Shown here: positions 1 to 11,100 of the stretch, piece after piece | Numbering within the stretch: position 1 is the stretch's first letter | Layout: every line of letters starts with the position of its first letter | NCBI GenBank assembly: GCA_023101725.1 | Contig: JALJCO010013434.1 | Location: forward strand, 248,001-312,000 | Direction of reading: 5' to 3' | DNA length: 64,000 nt | Source: Atherinomorus stipes | Lineage: Eukaryota; Chordata; Actinopteri; Atheriniformes; Atherinidae | Translations under genes and position numbers: made by a program | Notes under the pieces: model-generated | Database searches by the model: none | What the model was told of the DNA's origin: nothing | The model's input: the letters and a program-made list of their open reading frames with translations, nothing else

Positions 1-1017
1 CAGACTGATAGCCCCACCTGACCCCCCTCCCACCCAGTCCTGAACTGGGCCCGGACTGGCACGTCTACACCAATCACTGAAGAGGATTTCCCACCTCCAA
101 AATATGAAATGAAAAACAATAATTGTGTTTGTATGCATTCTGTTTTCTTTTTGCTGTACCTGCAGAGAAAATACTGTAATTTGGGATGAAATGACTGATG
201 ATTTTTACCAAAAAAGAAAGAAAAACTGTTGAACTTGTGTCTCTACTCTGCTGAGCTCTGGCTTGCTTTGTGCGTGGAAGATGAAATACTACCAGCTTGA
301 TAATTTGATGCTTACTGATTTAGTTTCTCATCGGTCTGTTATGACAGCGACACCCCAAAGCACATGCAAAAAAGAAAGGAAAAAAAAACACACAATCAGC
401 AAGAGGTGATTGCATTGGAATTTGAAATGCATTCATTTGTTGCATTATTTAAGAATAATGAACTTATTAATAAGCTTTTATCTGTAAATAGCAGCAGATT
501 TTGTCGGCCCTGGAAAGAAAAATAAAAAGCACTTGATTTTAGGGAAGTTTTTTGTTTTGTTTTGTTTTGTTGAACTCTGGTTGGACAGAGCATGCTATGA
601 TGCAGCGCAGGGTGAGAACAAAGCATTGTATGTATTATTGTTTCATTTTAAAGAAAAAAGTATTACACTTTAGAGATGTTGATTTCTATTTTTTTTAGCC
701 AAAGTAGGGAGGACAAATACAATTACTTTTCTGACTGTAAAGTTTTACTACTCTTGTACATTATGAATTTAACATTATCAATGTGTACATAGCTTTTTCT
801 AAATTTAAAAAGTTTTTTTTTCTCTTTATTTTCTCTCTCTCTCTCTTTCTCAAAACAAAAACCCACCACAAAGTTAAGAGCAGAGTTGATTCTGCCAGTG
901 TGTTTATCAGGAGCCGTACAACTCCAGTCTGAGGGCAAACAGTGTGTGTGGCCTGAAACATTTTGCTATCAGCCCTGCTCTTAATCTCATGCATGTTTCT
1001 GAATGTTGTCCACTGAA

Positions 1018-1040
1018 CCCCCCCCCCCCCCCCCCCCCCC
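1018..1040. repeat. Poly-C homopolymer
   Basis: Uninterrupted run of about 23 C. Similar C or G runs occur at 6387-6400, 12355-12365 and 17677-17692. Length is likely polymorphic or assembly-sensitive. Confidence 0.9.
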
Positions 1041-1297
1041 AACCCAGTCACAGCAGCATGTCACCTGTCAAAGCCTTTTTTGCATCACATATAACATCAC
1101 CTTCTGTTTTTGTATGAAATTGTTTCTTAAGTATAGTTTCCTGTATTATTATTTTGATTATTTTGATTATGTGAAAAACTGGAAAAGACCACTGCACATC
1201 TTTTTAAAGAAGAGGACACAAGTGATAAAATCCAGAATAAGCTAAAAGTGGTGCTTTAAAAAGAAGCATATCTCTGTAGAGTTCGGACTGTAAAACC

Positions 1298-1730
1298 TGA
1301 GGTGTTAAAGGAATAGTGCAATACTTCAGGAAACGCGCTCATTCGCCTTCTCGACAAGAGTAAAACCGATTAAAATGAGTTTAAACCTGGTTTGATTTAT
1401 CTTTAAAAAGATAAAGATCAGAAGTGTAGAAAAGTCTGCTTCTGTTTAAAGGCAACAAAATTTCTCTAAGTTCTCCAACCAGTACATGACATCTCCATTG
1501 TTTACCCAATAACAATCTTATAATAAAATTATAATAAATATATATATATATTTTAAATAGTTTTATGGGCAGTAATCCCCCTAACCCTCTCCTCGCTGCA
1601 TAGATGTTTAAACTACCATTGTGGAGGATTAAGAGGCATCTAGTGGCAATGTTGCAATTTGCAACCAACTGCAAATTCTTCCAGATTTTCTCCAGATCCG
1701 GAGGAAAAACTACCGACAACTACAAATGAA
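1298..1730. repeat. Dispersed fish repeat fragments sharing the GGCATCTAGTGG motif
   Basis: Begins TTAAAGGAATAGTGCAAT, a typical start of a TTAA-type repeat. At 1635-1646 it holds GGCATCTAGTGG followed by GTTGCAATTTGCAACC. The same 12-mer sits in both arms of the element at 5024-5965, so the two loci share a family. Boundaries are approximate. Confidence 0.45.
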
Positions 1731-3499
1731 AAAGGCTCAATTTAAAGTCGGCGTTGGTTTGTCCCACTATGGTTAACTGTAGAAATTCCCGATGCAACAA
1801 AGTTCTAGGGGATCAAACTCATTTATTTTGAAGAATGGCCCAGAAAATGTCTGACATGTTGATCTGGACAGGAATTGGCTGTTGAATCTGAGCTCAAGTT
1901 ATGTGTTAATAAAGCAGCTGTAAGGTAGATTTCCCCCTCGCTTTCTGTAATTTTGCTGAGGTGACGAGCATTAGAGCGACTTCAGAGAACAATCATGCTT
2001 TCCAGAACTGTTTCTGTCAAGAGGCCGAGTATGAAGTTGGAATTACTGCCCGTCAGTGCGATGACGGCCTGCCAGAGTGGCTATCCTGTTGTTTTTAGAT
2101 AACAAATGTGAGGAAAAGCAGCTTCTTCATGACTTTTTAGGAGTCACCTGTCTGTCAGTGGTCTGCTCCAGTTTACTCACTTTATTTGTCTCTATCTTGT
2201 TTCTTGTTCTGTATTTGATTCAGTCAGTGGAGTTGATTCTGTGTCTGCTTTCTTTGTCTCTGATTGCTGCTCCTCTTTCCTCCTCTCCGTCTTCGAGTCT
2301 CTCTTCAGTGCACATAGGTGGTCCCCAGAATGCTGTGTGTAGTCTTGCAGGATACCTCTTTATTAATGTCAGTTTTTATTGCCGATGAATATGCTGATGT
2401 GTTCATTTTGGGATATGTTGTGTGTACATTAAGATGAGATGTCATTTCGTGTGCAGACAGCAAGTATAAATGTGTGTATGTACAGTCCAAAATCCCCTGA
2501 ACCTGTAAACCCAGAGATCGCTTCAACCCCTCACACTGGATCCAAATGTGCCATTATCTTTATGTATCACAGATATCAACATGTTGAATTTACACTCACA
2601 CAAACAGAAATAAATACATATTGTACAGGATCAAAAATGTGCCATGACTAAAAGAACGCTTGACAATTTATTTTTTCTATGTTTTCAAGAGAGCCAAGTA
2701 GTGACATGTAAAGAAAATGTTGCAATGATATGAAAATAAAAACCTTGCTGTGTGTAAATTATTCAACAATTAACTGTTTATATTAAAATTATGAATAAAA
2801 TTATTGGAGAGTATGTCTTCATGCTTTTCTTTGCTTTGGGGATGGATTAGAGGAGGTAAATATGTTTGTTTGTATGTTTAAGCCCTGTTCTGGCAAGGTC
2901 TGTTTTACCAAAGGACCACTTGTAATAAGTCCGTTAGCCCACATGTCCGTTTTTTTCTGAAAGACCATTTGTTCTTCATATATTAGGATATATAATGATC
3001 TGGATTTTGTTGGACAAAACTACCAGTGATGATGAAAAAAAAAGCAGTTTTGGCCTTAAAATTATATTCTAGATTTTTGCATTACAGTTTAAAAAATTAA
3101 ACAGGTTATAAATAACTGAAAATGTACACCTACTGTATTGTATTTTTTTCATTACATATGGGGTAGGTATGTTCGATATTGGCTTTTTTAAAACCAATAT
3201 CTGATATATTGTTCAATTTTTAGTTTCCTATACTGATATGTAGGCAGCTGTGAGGTTGCATCTCTCATATTTTGACTTTTTGAGAGAGAAGCAGCTGAAG
3301 AGTTGGATAATATGTCCCTGCTGTGTAAACGTAGTTAAAAGCTAATACCAGTAGTTTGATATAAATGCCAATATTAGCTGATAATAATGTTATGCTGCTA
3401 ATATCAGACAATTTTACATAGGACACAATTGAAGAAATCAGAAACATCTTTACAGCTCTTTGACGTTGCTTTAACACTCATCCATTGGATAGTTTCTGC

Positions 3500-4000
3500 C
3501 TGGATCTCACTTGAAGATGAGTAAAGTTTTGAGGTATGCTGCTGCCAGCCCTCATAGATCCTCCTTCAAGGAGGCTCGACAGGTTCTCAATCAGGTTGAG
3601 GTCAGGGGATGATGGTGACACCATGAGTTTTTCTACTTTAATAGCCATTGCTGCCAAAGATTGTAAAGGGTACGTCTTTGCAGCATGGGATGGGGATGGG
3701 ATGGGATGTTGACCTGCATGAGGATGATTTTACAGCAAGAGGCAGATTCTTCTTTTTATGCCATGACAGGAAATGGTTAGAAACTGCACAAAACAAAACA
3801 TTACAGAAGTAAATTTGCTTAGGCACCCTAAAGGGCTAAACATCTCACTCATTATTTTTCCGGCCCAAATCATCACTTCAACACAACTTGCATACTTTGT
3901 AGCCTTGTTGGAGCATGGTGGCCATCCACTAACCATCCAGAACTCCATTCATCTGGACCATCCAGAGTAGGACAGCATTCATTAATGAATAAAACTGTTT
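3500..4000 (-). pseudogene. Degenerate Tc1/mariner transposase fragment
   Basis: On the minus strand, 3599-3549 reads PDLNLIENLSSLLEGGSM, the [10 protein letters not shown] motif around the third catalytic acid of Tc1-type DDE transposases. Further 5' on that strand, near 3870-3920, VMIWAG resembles the VMVWG motif. Frames are broken, so this is an old relic. Confidence 0.55.
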
Positions 4001-4329
4001 GAAAATTAGTCTTCATGTATTTCTGGATTAGTAAATGTGTATGAAAATACATCTTTATACAGAAATTCAAACCTCTGTAGCATCCTGCAGAGGTTCTTGG
4101 ATTCCATCCAAGAGTGTCTGGCCATTGTTGTCTTAGTAACTGATGTCAGGCACACCTGGATTAATCAATTTGTCCAGTAATGAAAGGCAGGAATTAAAGG
4201 AGCTGCTTTGAATTCAGGAAGTAGTGGAGTTGTGCATAGAGCCCATTGGACAGCTTCCAACAGGACAAACACATTAACACTGTAGCCTTTTTAACATATG
4301 GGTTCCATATTAAAACCTGTTTAAAACCA

Positions 4330-4349
4330 CCTGGGCGCCGGCGCCCAGG
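4330..4349. repeat. Perfect 20-bp GC-rich palindrome
   Basis: CCTGGGCGCCGGCGCCCAGG equals its own reverse complement. It stands out in AT-rich DNA and contains nested GGCGCC and GCCGGC sites. Confidence 0.95.
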
Positions 4350-4740
4350 CTGTGTTTTTTCTGTGTCACTTTTCTAATTTATATTTTCAGAAACTAGAAG
4401 GTGTAAGCTTTGAAATGATGTCTCACACAAGTAATTTGGCCTTACAGTTCCTCTGTTATTTGCATTTCCATTTGGGTATGCAAAATAGGCGAGGATTACT
4501 TAAAAAGGTGGGAGTTAAGAGGTTAAAAAGATCCTCACTGAGAGGCAGTTCCAGCTGTTCTGTATTTTAAGCACTGCCCCCATGTGGTAGTGGTGAGCTG
4601 AACTGGGAAAAAGGGTCATTATGCATTTGCAGAAGCTGAGAAGCACAGAGGTATGCTCCAGCCCTTAATATTTCTTCTTAGTATCATTCTTCTGTGTTCT
4701 CCAGGACAGCTTTATCCCACCTGGTTGTATTACAGCAAAA

Positions 4741-4862
4741 CTCAGTCATTTTCTGTACCGCTTATCCAGTTCAGGGTCGCGGGGGTTGCTGGAGCCTATC
4801 CCAGCTATTATCAGGCGAGAGGCGGGGTACACCCTGGACAGGTCGCCAGTCTGTCACAGGGC
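4741..4862 (+). repeat. Teleost dispersed repeat (GGAGCCTATCCCAGC type)
   Basis: Contains TTTTCTGTACCGCTTATCC, GGAGCCTATCCCAGC and ACCCTGGACAGGTCGCCAGT, a sequence block I recognise as highly repeated in fish genomes. Its transposon class is not clear from this copy. Confidence 0.65.
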
Positions 4863-5023
4863 CCCAACAGCAAAACTGTCATCATCAAAATGTCTCAGTT
4901 GTCTATCTTAGCTTTAAAGTATTGAAGAATTTTTATAGCACATCATAGACATTTTTCTCTCAATTCTGTCGATAAATTTATTTATACTGTATTTCTTCAA
5001 TCTTTTTTTCACAAAAAGTTCTT

Positions 5024-5965
5024 TTAAAGGTGCAGTGTGTAACAAAACCAAAGGTCAATGGCAGTAAAATGTAATGTATTATTCAAAACTATCAATGCGT
5101 TATCGCTTCACTAGAGTTGCTTTTATATGTTTATTTTCTTAGAATGAACCATTTATATTTACTTGTTGGGGGTCCCAATACAAAGAGGTTGCCAAATTTG
5201 TGCCACCATTTTGTGGCACAAATATGGCACACCATTTTTACTAGTGTCCCTAATTGGACAAAACAATGTATGTGAAGGGAGAACCTTCTGAACTTTTAAA
5301 ATGCTGTACCAGCTTTGGTAAATGGGAGTTAGAGCACTGTTCAGGATAAGTAATGTCTCAAAAGACATTAGTACTGTAGTAGTTCCCTGTAGTGCAGTCA
5401 TTGCTGCCCCTGAGACCACTGGATCCACTTACAGATAAAAACATCTTTACATCTGGGAGAATTTCAGCCACTGGTGGCCACCGTACATTCACCACAGTGC
5501 TTGGCATCTGAAGTCATTGCTATACCCATCTTTACCACTAGATGCCAGTAATTTTTACACTCTGTACCTTTAAAGGTACTGTGTGTAAGAATTACTGGCA
5601 TCTAGTGGTTTTGATGGGCCCCAAACTACTTCAATTGGTAAGCAGTTATGAGTGTACGGTGGCCATCAGCACCCAAAATTCTTCTAAACATGTTTTATCT
5701 GCATGTGGATCCAGTGGCCTCAGGTACAGCGATGACTGCATCACAGGTAACTGCTTCAACATTCTGCACATGTGTACATGTCTTCTACTATGTGCCTTTT
5801 AAGGCGTTACTTCAAATGACAAAAGCAAACACACAAAGCTCTTCACATACATAGCTGTTTTTCCATTTAAACACACCAGAGTAGTCTCCATGAATGTGGA
5901 CCCATGGAAGACATATAGATTTTTTTGTCATTGACCTTTGACTTTGTTATTCATTGCACCTTTAA
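5024..5965. mobile_element. Paired inverted TTAA-type MITEs (about 940-bp palindrome)
   Basis: Outer ends are TTAAAGGTGCA and TGCACCTTTAA, each inside a TTAA tetranucleotide (5024-5027, 5962-5965). A central palindrome at 5534-5609 is joined at a shared TTAA (5570-5573). Inner blocks also pair: the GGTGGCCA region near 5485 with 5660, and TGGATCCAGTGG near 5707 with its complement near 5418. Each half looks like a complete TTAA-flanked (piggyBac-like) nonautonomous element. No ORF of transposase type. Confidence 0.6.
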
Positions 5966-7899
5966 GACACACAAATTGTAACCTTGAATAATTCTTTTAA
6001 AAGATGCCGTGACAGTTTACAAAGAGGTTAGATTAGCACATTTTCAAGCAACTTCTGCAATGAAACAAGCACCAGTAAGAAGGAATGTCAATCAGGATGC
6101 ATCGTGTATGACTGCAGCATGACACTGGAAGGCGAGCGTTTCTGCACGGGGACTCCTTCACCTTTCGAGCCTGTTGAATTTCTGACACAACTGCCAACAT
6201 TTCATCCTGGTTTAGTCACGGGCCTGTAGTTGTGAGTTGTTAAAATGATTATATCACATGACATGAATGACTTGCTTTAGGGCTTGACAGTCTTTTATAG
6301 ATTGTCTTCTTAACTTCATGTCAAAGTCTATCCAGTCAGGACTCCATCACAGCAACCCCATTTAATACACAAAACAATGGAGCTCTGGGGGGGGGGGGGG
6401 TTGATGAAAAGATGCTCCTCCATAACAACAGTTTGTATAATTTTTGTCAGTTTTCAACACAAATAAATATTTAAACATTAATTTTACAACATTTGAACCT
6501 TTTTTTTCTTTAGGTGAAATAGGCTTTCATTCACATGTAGCTCTTGAAGTGGAAGAGCAGCAGACATTGTGATGAGGATTTCCTCTGACTGTAAGTGCTG
6601 TAAACACAGTTAGGTTTTTCTAAAACTCTTTCTCAAGACAGGGCAGGAGAACATAAAACCACAACCGTTTAAAACACCTGAGAGCTTGTTGTAGGCAAGA
6701 GAACACATGTCATGACATAATACTGCTAATTGATGAGTGCTTATGCATGCTGATGTTTAAAACACACTATGAATTTATGAGTCACAAAGTCTATGAGGTC
6801 AGAACAAAGGTTTACTGTCAATATGTCACTTATTGTCTGTGCCTACAAAACTTAGGTTGCACTCATTCTGCAGCGTTGTGCTACCATCGAGTGTGTCAGC
6901 TGCCACAACAGCAGCAGTGATGTGTGAAACTGTAAGTGTGACCAATTCAGCTGCACAAAAGAGGAAGCAGCTGGTTGGCTGTATGCACTAAAAGGACCAG
7001 AGAGCCGTTCGCACAGTCAAACCCAAAGGACCTCAGACATCTTTTCCTCTTGTTTTCTACCTTTTCTAATGAAGGGAAGGATTTGCACTTGGTCACGTGT
7101 AATCTACAGTATCATCTAATGTAAGTAGTTTGTCTATGTTTTTTTTTCTGAAACTTGATAAGTTTCCAAGCACTGTTATCCATAACTATGGCCCAGTACA
7201 TCGTTGTTTATGCTCTGTGAACATGCAGTACAATTCTGTTGCAACACATTTCCACTCGGCTCGTCAGGGCAAGTGTTCCATATCCACGTCTGGAAAAGCG
7301 GGGAGAGTTTTCCTATTGGAAGAAGTTGTACTGGTGCAACTTAAGAAGCGTAGTGGTTGCACAAAAATGTCCAACTTTGTGTGTCTTTGTGCCTAGTTGT
7401 TTTAGAGGCTATGCATCATGCTCTTTTTTGTACTTATAACTCTTTACACTGTTTCATTAAACATTTTTGATGATGAATTACCACTTGATGATTTATTACT
7501 TTAGAAAAGAATGAGAATTGGAAAAACAAAATACCGAAAAAAAAAACATGTCATTGCCCTGTTCATTGCATGTACTTCCTTCTCTTTTTTTTTGTTTCTG
7601 CTCTGTTTCCCGAAAACAAAGTCTTCTTTTTAAAACTTGTCTCAACAAGTAGAAATTGTGCATTTTGAATTGAAGCTTTGCACCTTAACACAGACACTGC
7701 CTCCATGTACTACTCACCTCTTTGGTTTGTCACCTGTTACAGATAAACTTGACAAACACCCACCATAAACTTACATATTTAAAGAACCAGAATTAATCCA
7801 GAGAGGAGCAACATCAGCCCCACTTGCTCCTAATCATAGTTTTCAAGTTAAACAGACTAAGGGTAAATATGTCATCACCCCCCCCCCCAGATCCCTTTA

Positions 7900-8118
7900 T
7901 CTTTTATCTCTTTCATCCTCTTTCCTTTTTTTTATTTTTGCTTCCTTGCTTTTTCTTTCTTTCTGTTGGAGGTAATCCCCAACCAGCAGCTCGCTGATCT
8001 GAGCCTCTCGCCTCCCCTCCTCTCCTCTCCTCTCACCTCCCTCCTCCTCTTGCTGGGTGTCAGAGCAGCAGTGTGAGTGAGCTCCAGTTCAAGCTGGCCT
8101 CCCCACTGTGCTGCTCCT
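7900..8118 (+). promoter_or_regulatory. arhgef18: Likely core promoter and 5' UTR of the long arhgef18 transcript
   Basis: A strongly pyrimidine-rich stretch (CTCC/CCTCT runs, about 7910-8060) leads into the first coding exon. No TATA box is apparent. The last roughly 60 bases carry no ATG, and they hold an in-frame TGA at 8074-8076, so translation starts at 8119. The ATG has G at +4 but a pyrimidine at -3. The exact start site, and whether a noncoding exon lies further upstream, cannot be read from sequence. Confidence 0.4.
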
Positions 8119-8194
8119 ATGGCTGACTCGCCTCTTAATCACTCCTGGCCTTCCTTCTCCAAATTCTGGATGAAGAGATGGTCCTTCAAGAGAG
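8119..8194 (+). CDS. arhgef18: arhgef18 coding exon 1 (residues 1-25)
   Basis: First coding exon, starting [10 protein letters not shown] and ending in the basic, aromatic peptide [11 protein letters not shown]. Donor GTAATG at 8195, phase 1. An upstream in-frame stop at 8074 fixes the start. Confidence 0.82.
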
Positions 8195-11100
8195 GTAATG
8201 TGAGTTTTGCTGCTTTGTATTTCAGCAGGATGTGACCTCTGTTACGTGCTGCAGGTGTGTGATTTGTGTGTTTTTGCTTCTCTTCTGAGCTTTTCACATA
8301 GTTGTTGTTGATCATTTTGACCTGTCTGGGTTTTGTGGTGAGTGCCAGTTGCAGTTTATGAGCGTTTAGTACTAAGTGCACTGAGTCATTTCTGACTTGC
8401 GTGCACCGTGTGAAATGTGAGAGCTCAGAAATGTCACAATGCATGATGGACTTAAAAAAAGAAGCCAGTGATGATTTAGGAAAGCCATTCTTTGACCTGT
8501 GTGGTTTACAGCCTAGATGATGAGCTCTGCACACACCACTCATGCAACAGCTATTTTTCTTTAAGAGCCTGCTGTGTAGCACGCAGAACTTTGTTTTCAT
8601 GCCTGATGCAGGCTTCCATTTTGTTTTCAGTGTCTGTGTAGCTCTGTACTTTGAAACTGTAGGCAGACGAATTTCTGATCAAAGAGGATCCGCAAGTTGT
8701 TTTGATGTGCTTCAACCTCAGATCTCTGTGTTCTGTTTTCACCTACACACACATCTGTGATGCACAATGAGACACAGGCAGCACTGGTCCTTCGATCATG
8801 CAGGCACTAAACAGTCACCACAACTTTGATTGAAGCATTTAGTCCCACACATGGGACATTTACTGTTATTTCAGCATCTGTGGGTTTCACTTCCGAGTAT
8901 TGCCTTGTGTCTCAGAATTTCTCAACTTAGGAGATGTCATTATAATCATGTATTCGGGTGAAGTAAGCCATCATGTACATTTTGACAAAAGCAAATGATT
9001 TTCTCACATGAGGCCTGGGTTTCCCTTGTGATTGTCAGTTTTGCCAACACGTACAGCAAACTTTGCCGCAAACATGCGCTCTCATTTCCTTCCTTCTCAT
9101 GGTCGGTCTGAATCATTTGCCGTAATTGCCATAATAGACACAGTGATGTAAAGCTTAAAAGTAACAAAGATATGCTTCCTCTATGGATCCTCATCATTCT
9201 AATTGTTTTGTGAAATTAAAAAATTCCATATTTTTGTGAATGTTTTGAATTAAGTGCAAAAATGGCCTTGTAAAGAGAGAAAATGTGGCAGTATAGAACC
9301 TGCAGATTTCTATAGAGAAATATTAACAGTTGAACCAAATAAACAAGCATACACCGAACTGCTTTAGTTAGATTAGTTGGGCATAAAACTTGACAGCATT
9401 GTGGTGAACACATTGAGCCCTGTATCTATTTTTTAAAGGCCTCAGCATATACCCACAATAAAACAAGTACATCTCTGCACACGTATGTGGAGTCATAGTA
9501 AGCGGAAAACTTTTGAGGTTTGTTAAGACGTGTAAATATCAGTGTATTTGTTGAAGTCTGTGTAAAGTTTCAGGCTCTCCTAAAAACAACAACAAAAAAC
9601 TAAACCCAAACCTTGTGGAATGATGCAGCTGTAGCTCTAAACCTCGATCAAATCATAAGGCACCATGTAAACATTAGCTCTGCAAAGTTTTAGTAAAGAC
9701 AGCTCAGGTGAGGTCTCCAAAAGGGCCATTTTGGCACAGTTTGGCACCATCTGGTCTCAGTGTCCCCTGACCTCAGATCTTTAAAGGTTTTTTTCTTCAT
9801 CCATATCCATTTTATGTTGACTAGCTTTAGATTTAAATTTATAACTAAAAATGTGTAAACTTGGCAAATTTTTCTGGGCTCTAAAGCATTCCATGCATCA
9901 AAGATTTACTTTGTAAAATTGCAACATTTCCCATTTTTTGCTTTGTGAAATTCATGAAAGTAAGATTGCACAAGTGAAACATGTTAGCAGATGCTTATAG
10001 AGGTAGGAGGCTGAGGAAGATGGCGTGTGAAAGAACTTATTAGTTTTGTGCTGTTGTGAGTTGGAGTTGGTTAGAGTAAACTACATTTTGGCACCGTGTT
10101 ACCTGAATGCCACCAAGTACAAAGCAACAGACAACGCACAACTGAAAAAAAGGATTTTTTTTTTATGGTCTTGTAAAAATCATTTTGACGTGACAGGTAA
10201 ATTCTGCAAGAGTTTTGTATTACCCTGTTTACTATAAAAATGCATAATTCTATGATATGCTACTTATTTGTATGTTTTATTCACAATTATCAAGTAATTT
10301 GTATTCAGTACATTCATTATGTGATCAACTTGTAAAAAGCAAGTAAACTTTACTTTGCCTACATAGTCCTGACCAAATGGGCAGGTCTATTTTAAAAATT
10401 CAACATATCAGAACCACAAAGGCTCATGGGAGATGCATATTCAACAAAAGTATAACCTTTTAGAAATGTTATGCTATAAATTTAAATTAATTGCTTTACT
10501 CGCTGTGTTATGAATTTAATTTAGACAATGTTGGAAAGTTTTGTTGTGTTTGAACTGTAAAGCTGCAACCATGAGTGAGAAGGACAGTGCAGATAAGTGA
10601 AACTACGACCACCAAACTACTGAGAGTGTCTATGGAGTCAAGCTTGTTGATGTTTAACTGTGGTTATGTTACTCTGATTATGGTGATTGCTTTGTCTTTC
10701 AATGTGAGACTTTCAGTTTGATGCAAACTGAATTAAAGTAGGACTTACTTATCTTGAATAAGTAGGGTTTTCTGAGTTAATAATGCTTCAAATTTTTAGC
10801 TTTTGGATATGTACCAATATTCTAAATAATATTTTCATGTAAGACTGGGCTGAAAAGGTTAATGTAGAAGATTTAAAGCGTAGATAAATAAAAGAATGTT
10901 AAACATATTAATAGAATTAAAGTACATGAAGCATTATTGCATAAACACAATGAATCAAAGAGGTGAGGTGTTTAAGTCCTCACATGATTTGTTATTTGTT
11001 AATAGTCACTCATTTAAGCTGCAGAGCAGGACCACCCTTTGTTATGTAGAGCTAAACTGTTAAAAAAAAAAAAAAAAGAAAAAACTTTTCTGTAACATTG

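Larger units (their letters stand above)
1..7899. other. Upstream intergenic region
   Basis: No supported gene. The first roughly 80 bases are C-rich and could be the very end of an upstream gene, but I cannot show it. Holds a poly-C run (1018-1040), a dispersed-repeat fragment (1298-1730), a minus-strand Tc1/mariner relic (about 3500-4000), a GC-rich palindrome (4330-4349), a teleost dispersed repeat (4741-4862), the paired TTAA element (5024-5965) and a poly-G run (6387-6400). The rest is AT-rich DNA with nothing recognised. Confidence 0.6.

Noticed and set aside
1..80. Possible last coding exon of an upstream gene (C-rich start, frames ending near 41 and 76)
   Set aside because: Two different short frames end here, neither resembles a protein I recognise, and the window edge hides any splice site.
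8139..8600. 153-codon open frame on the minus strand over exon 1
   Set aside because: Low-complexity peptide with no family features; overlaps the true exon 1 and its intron.
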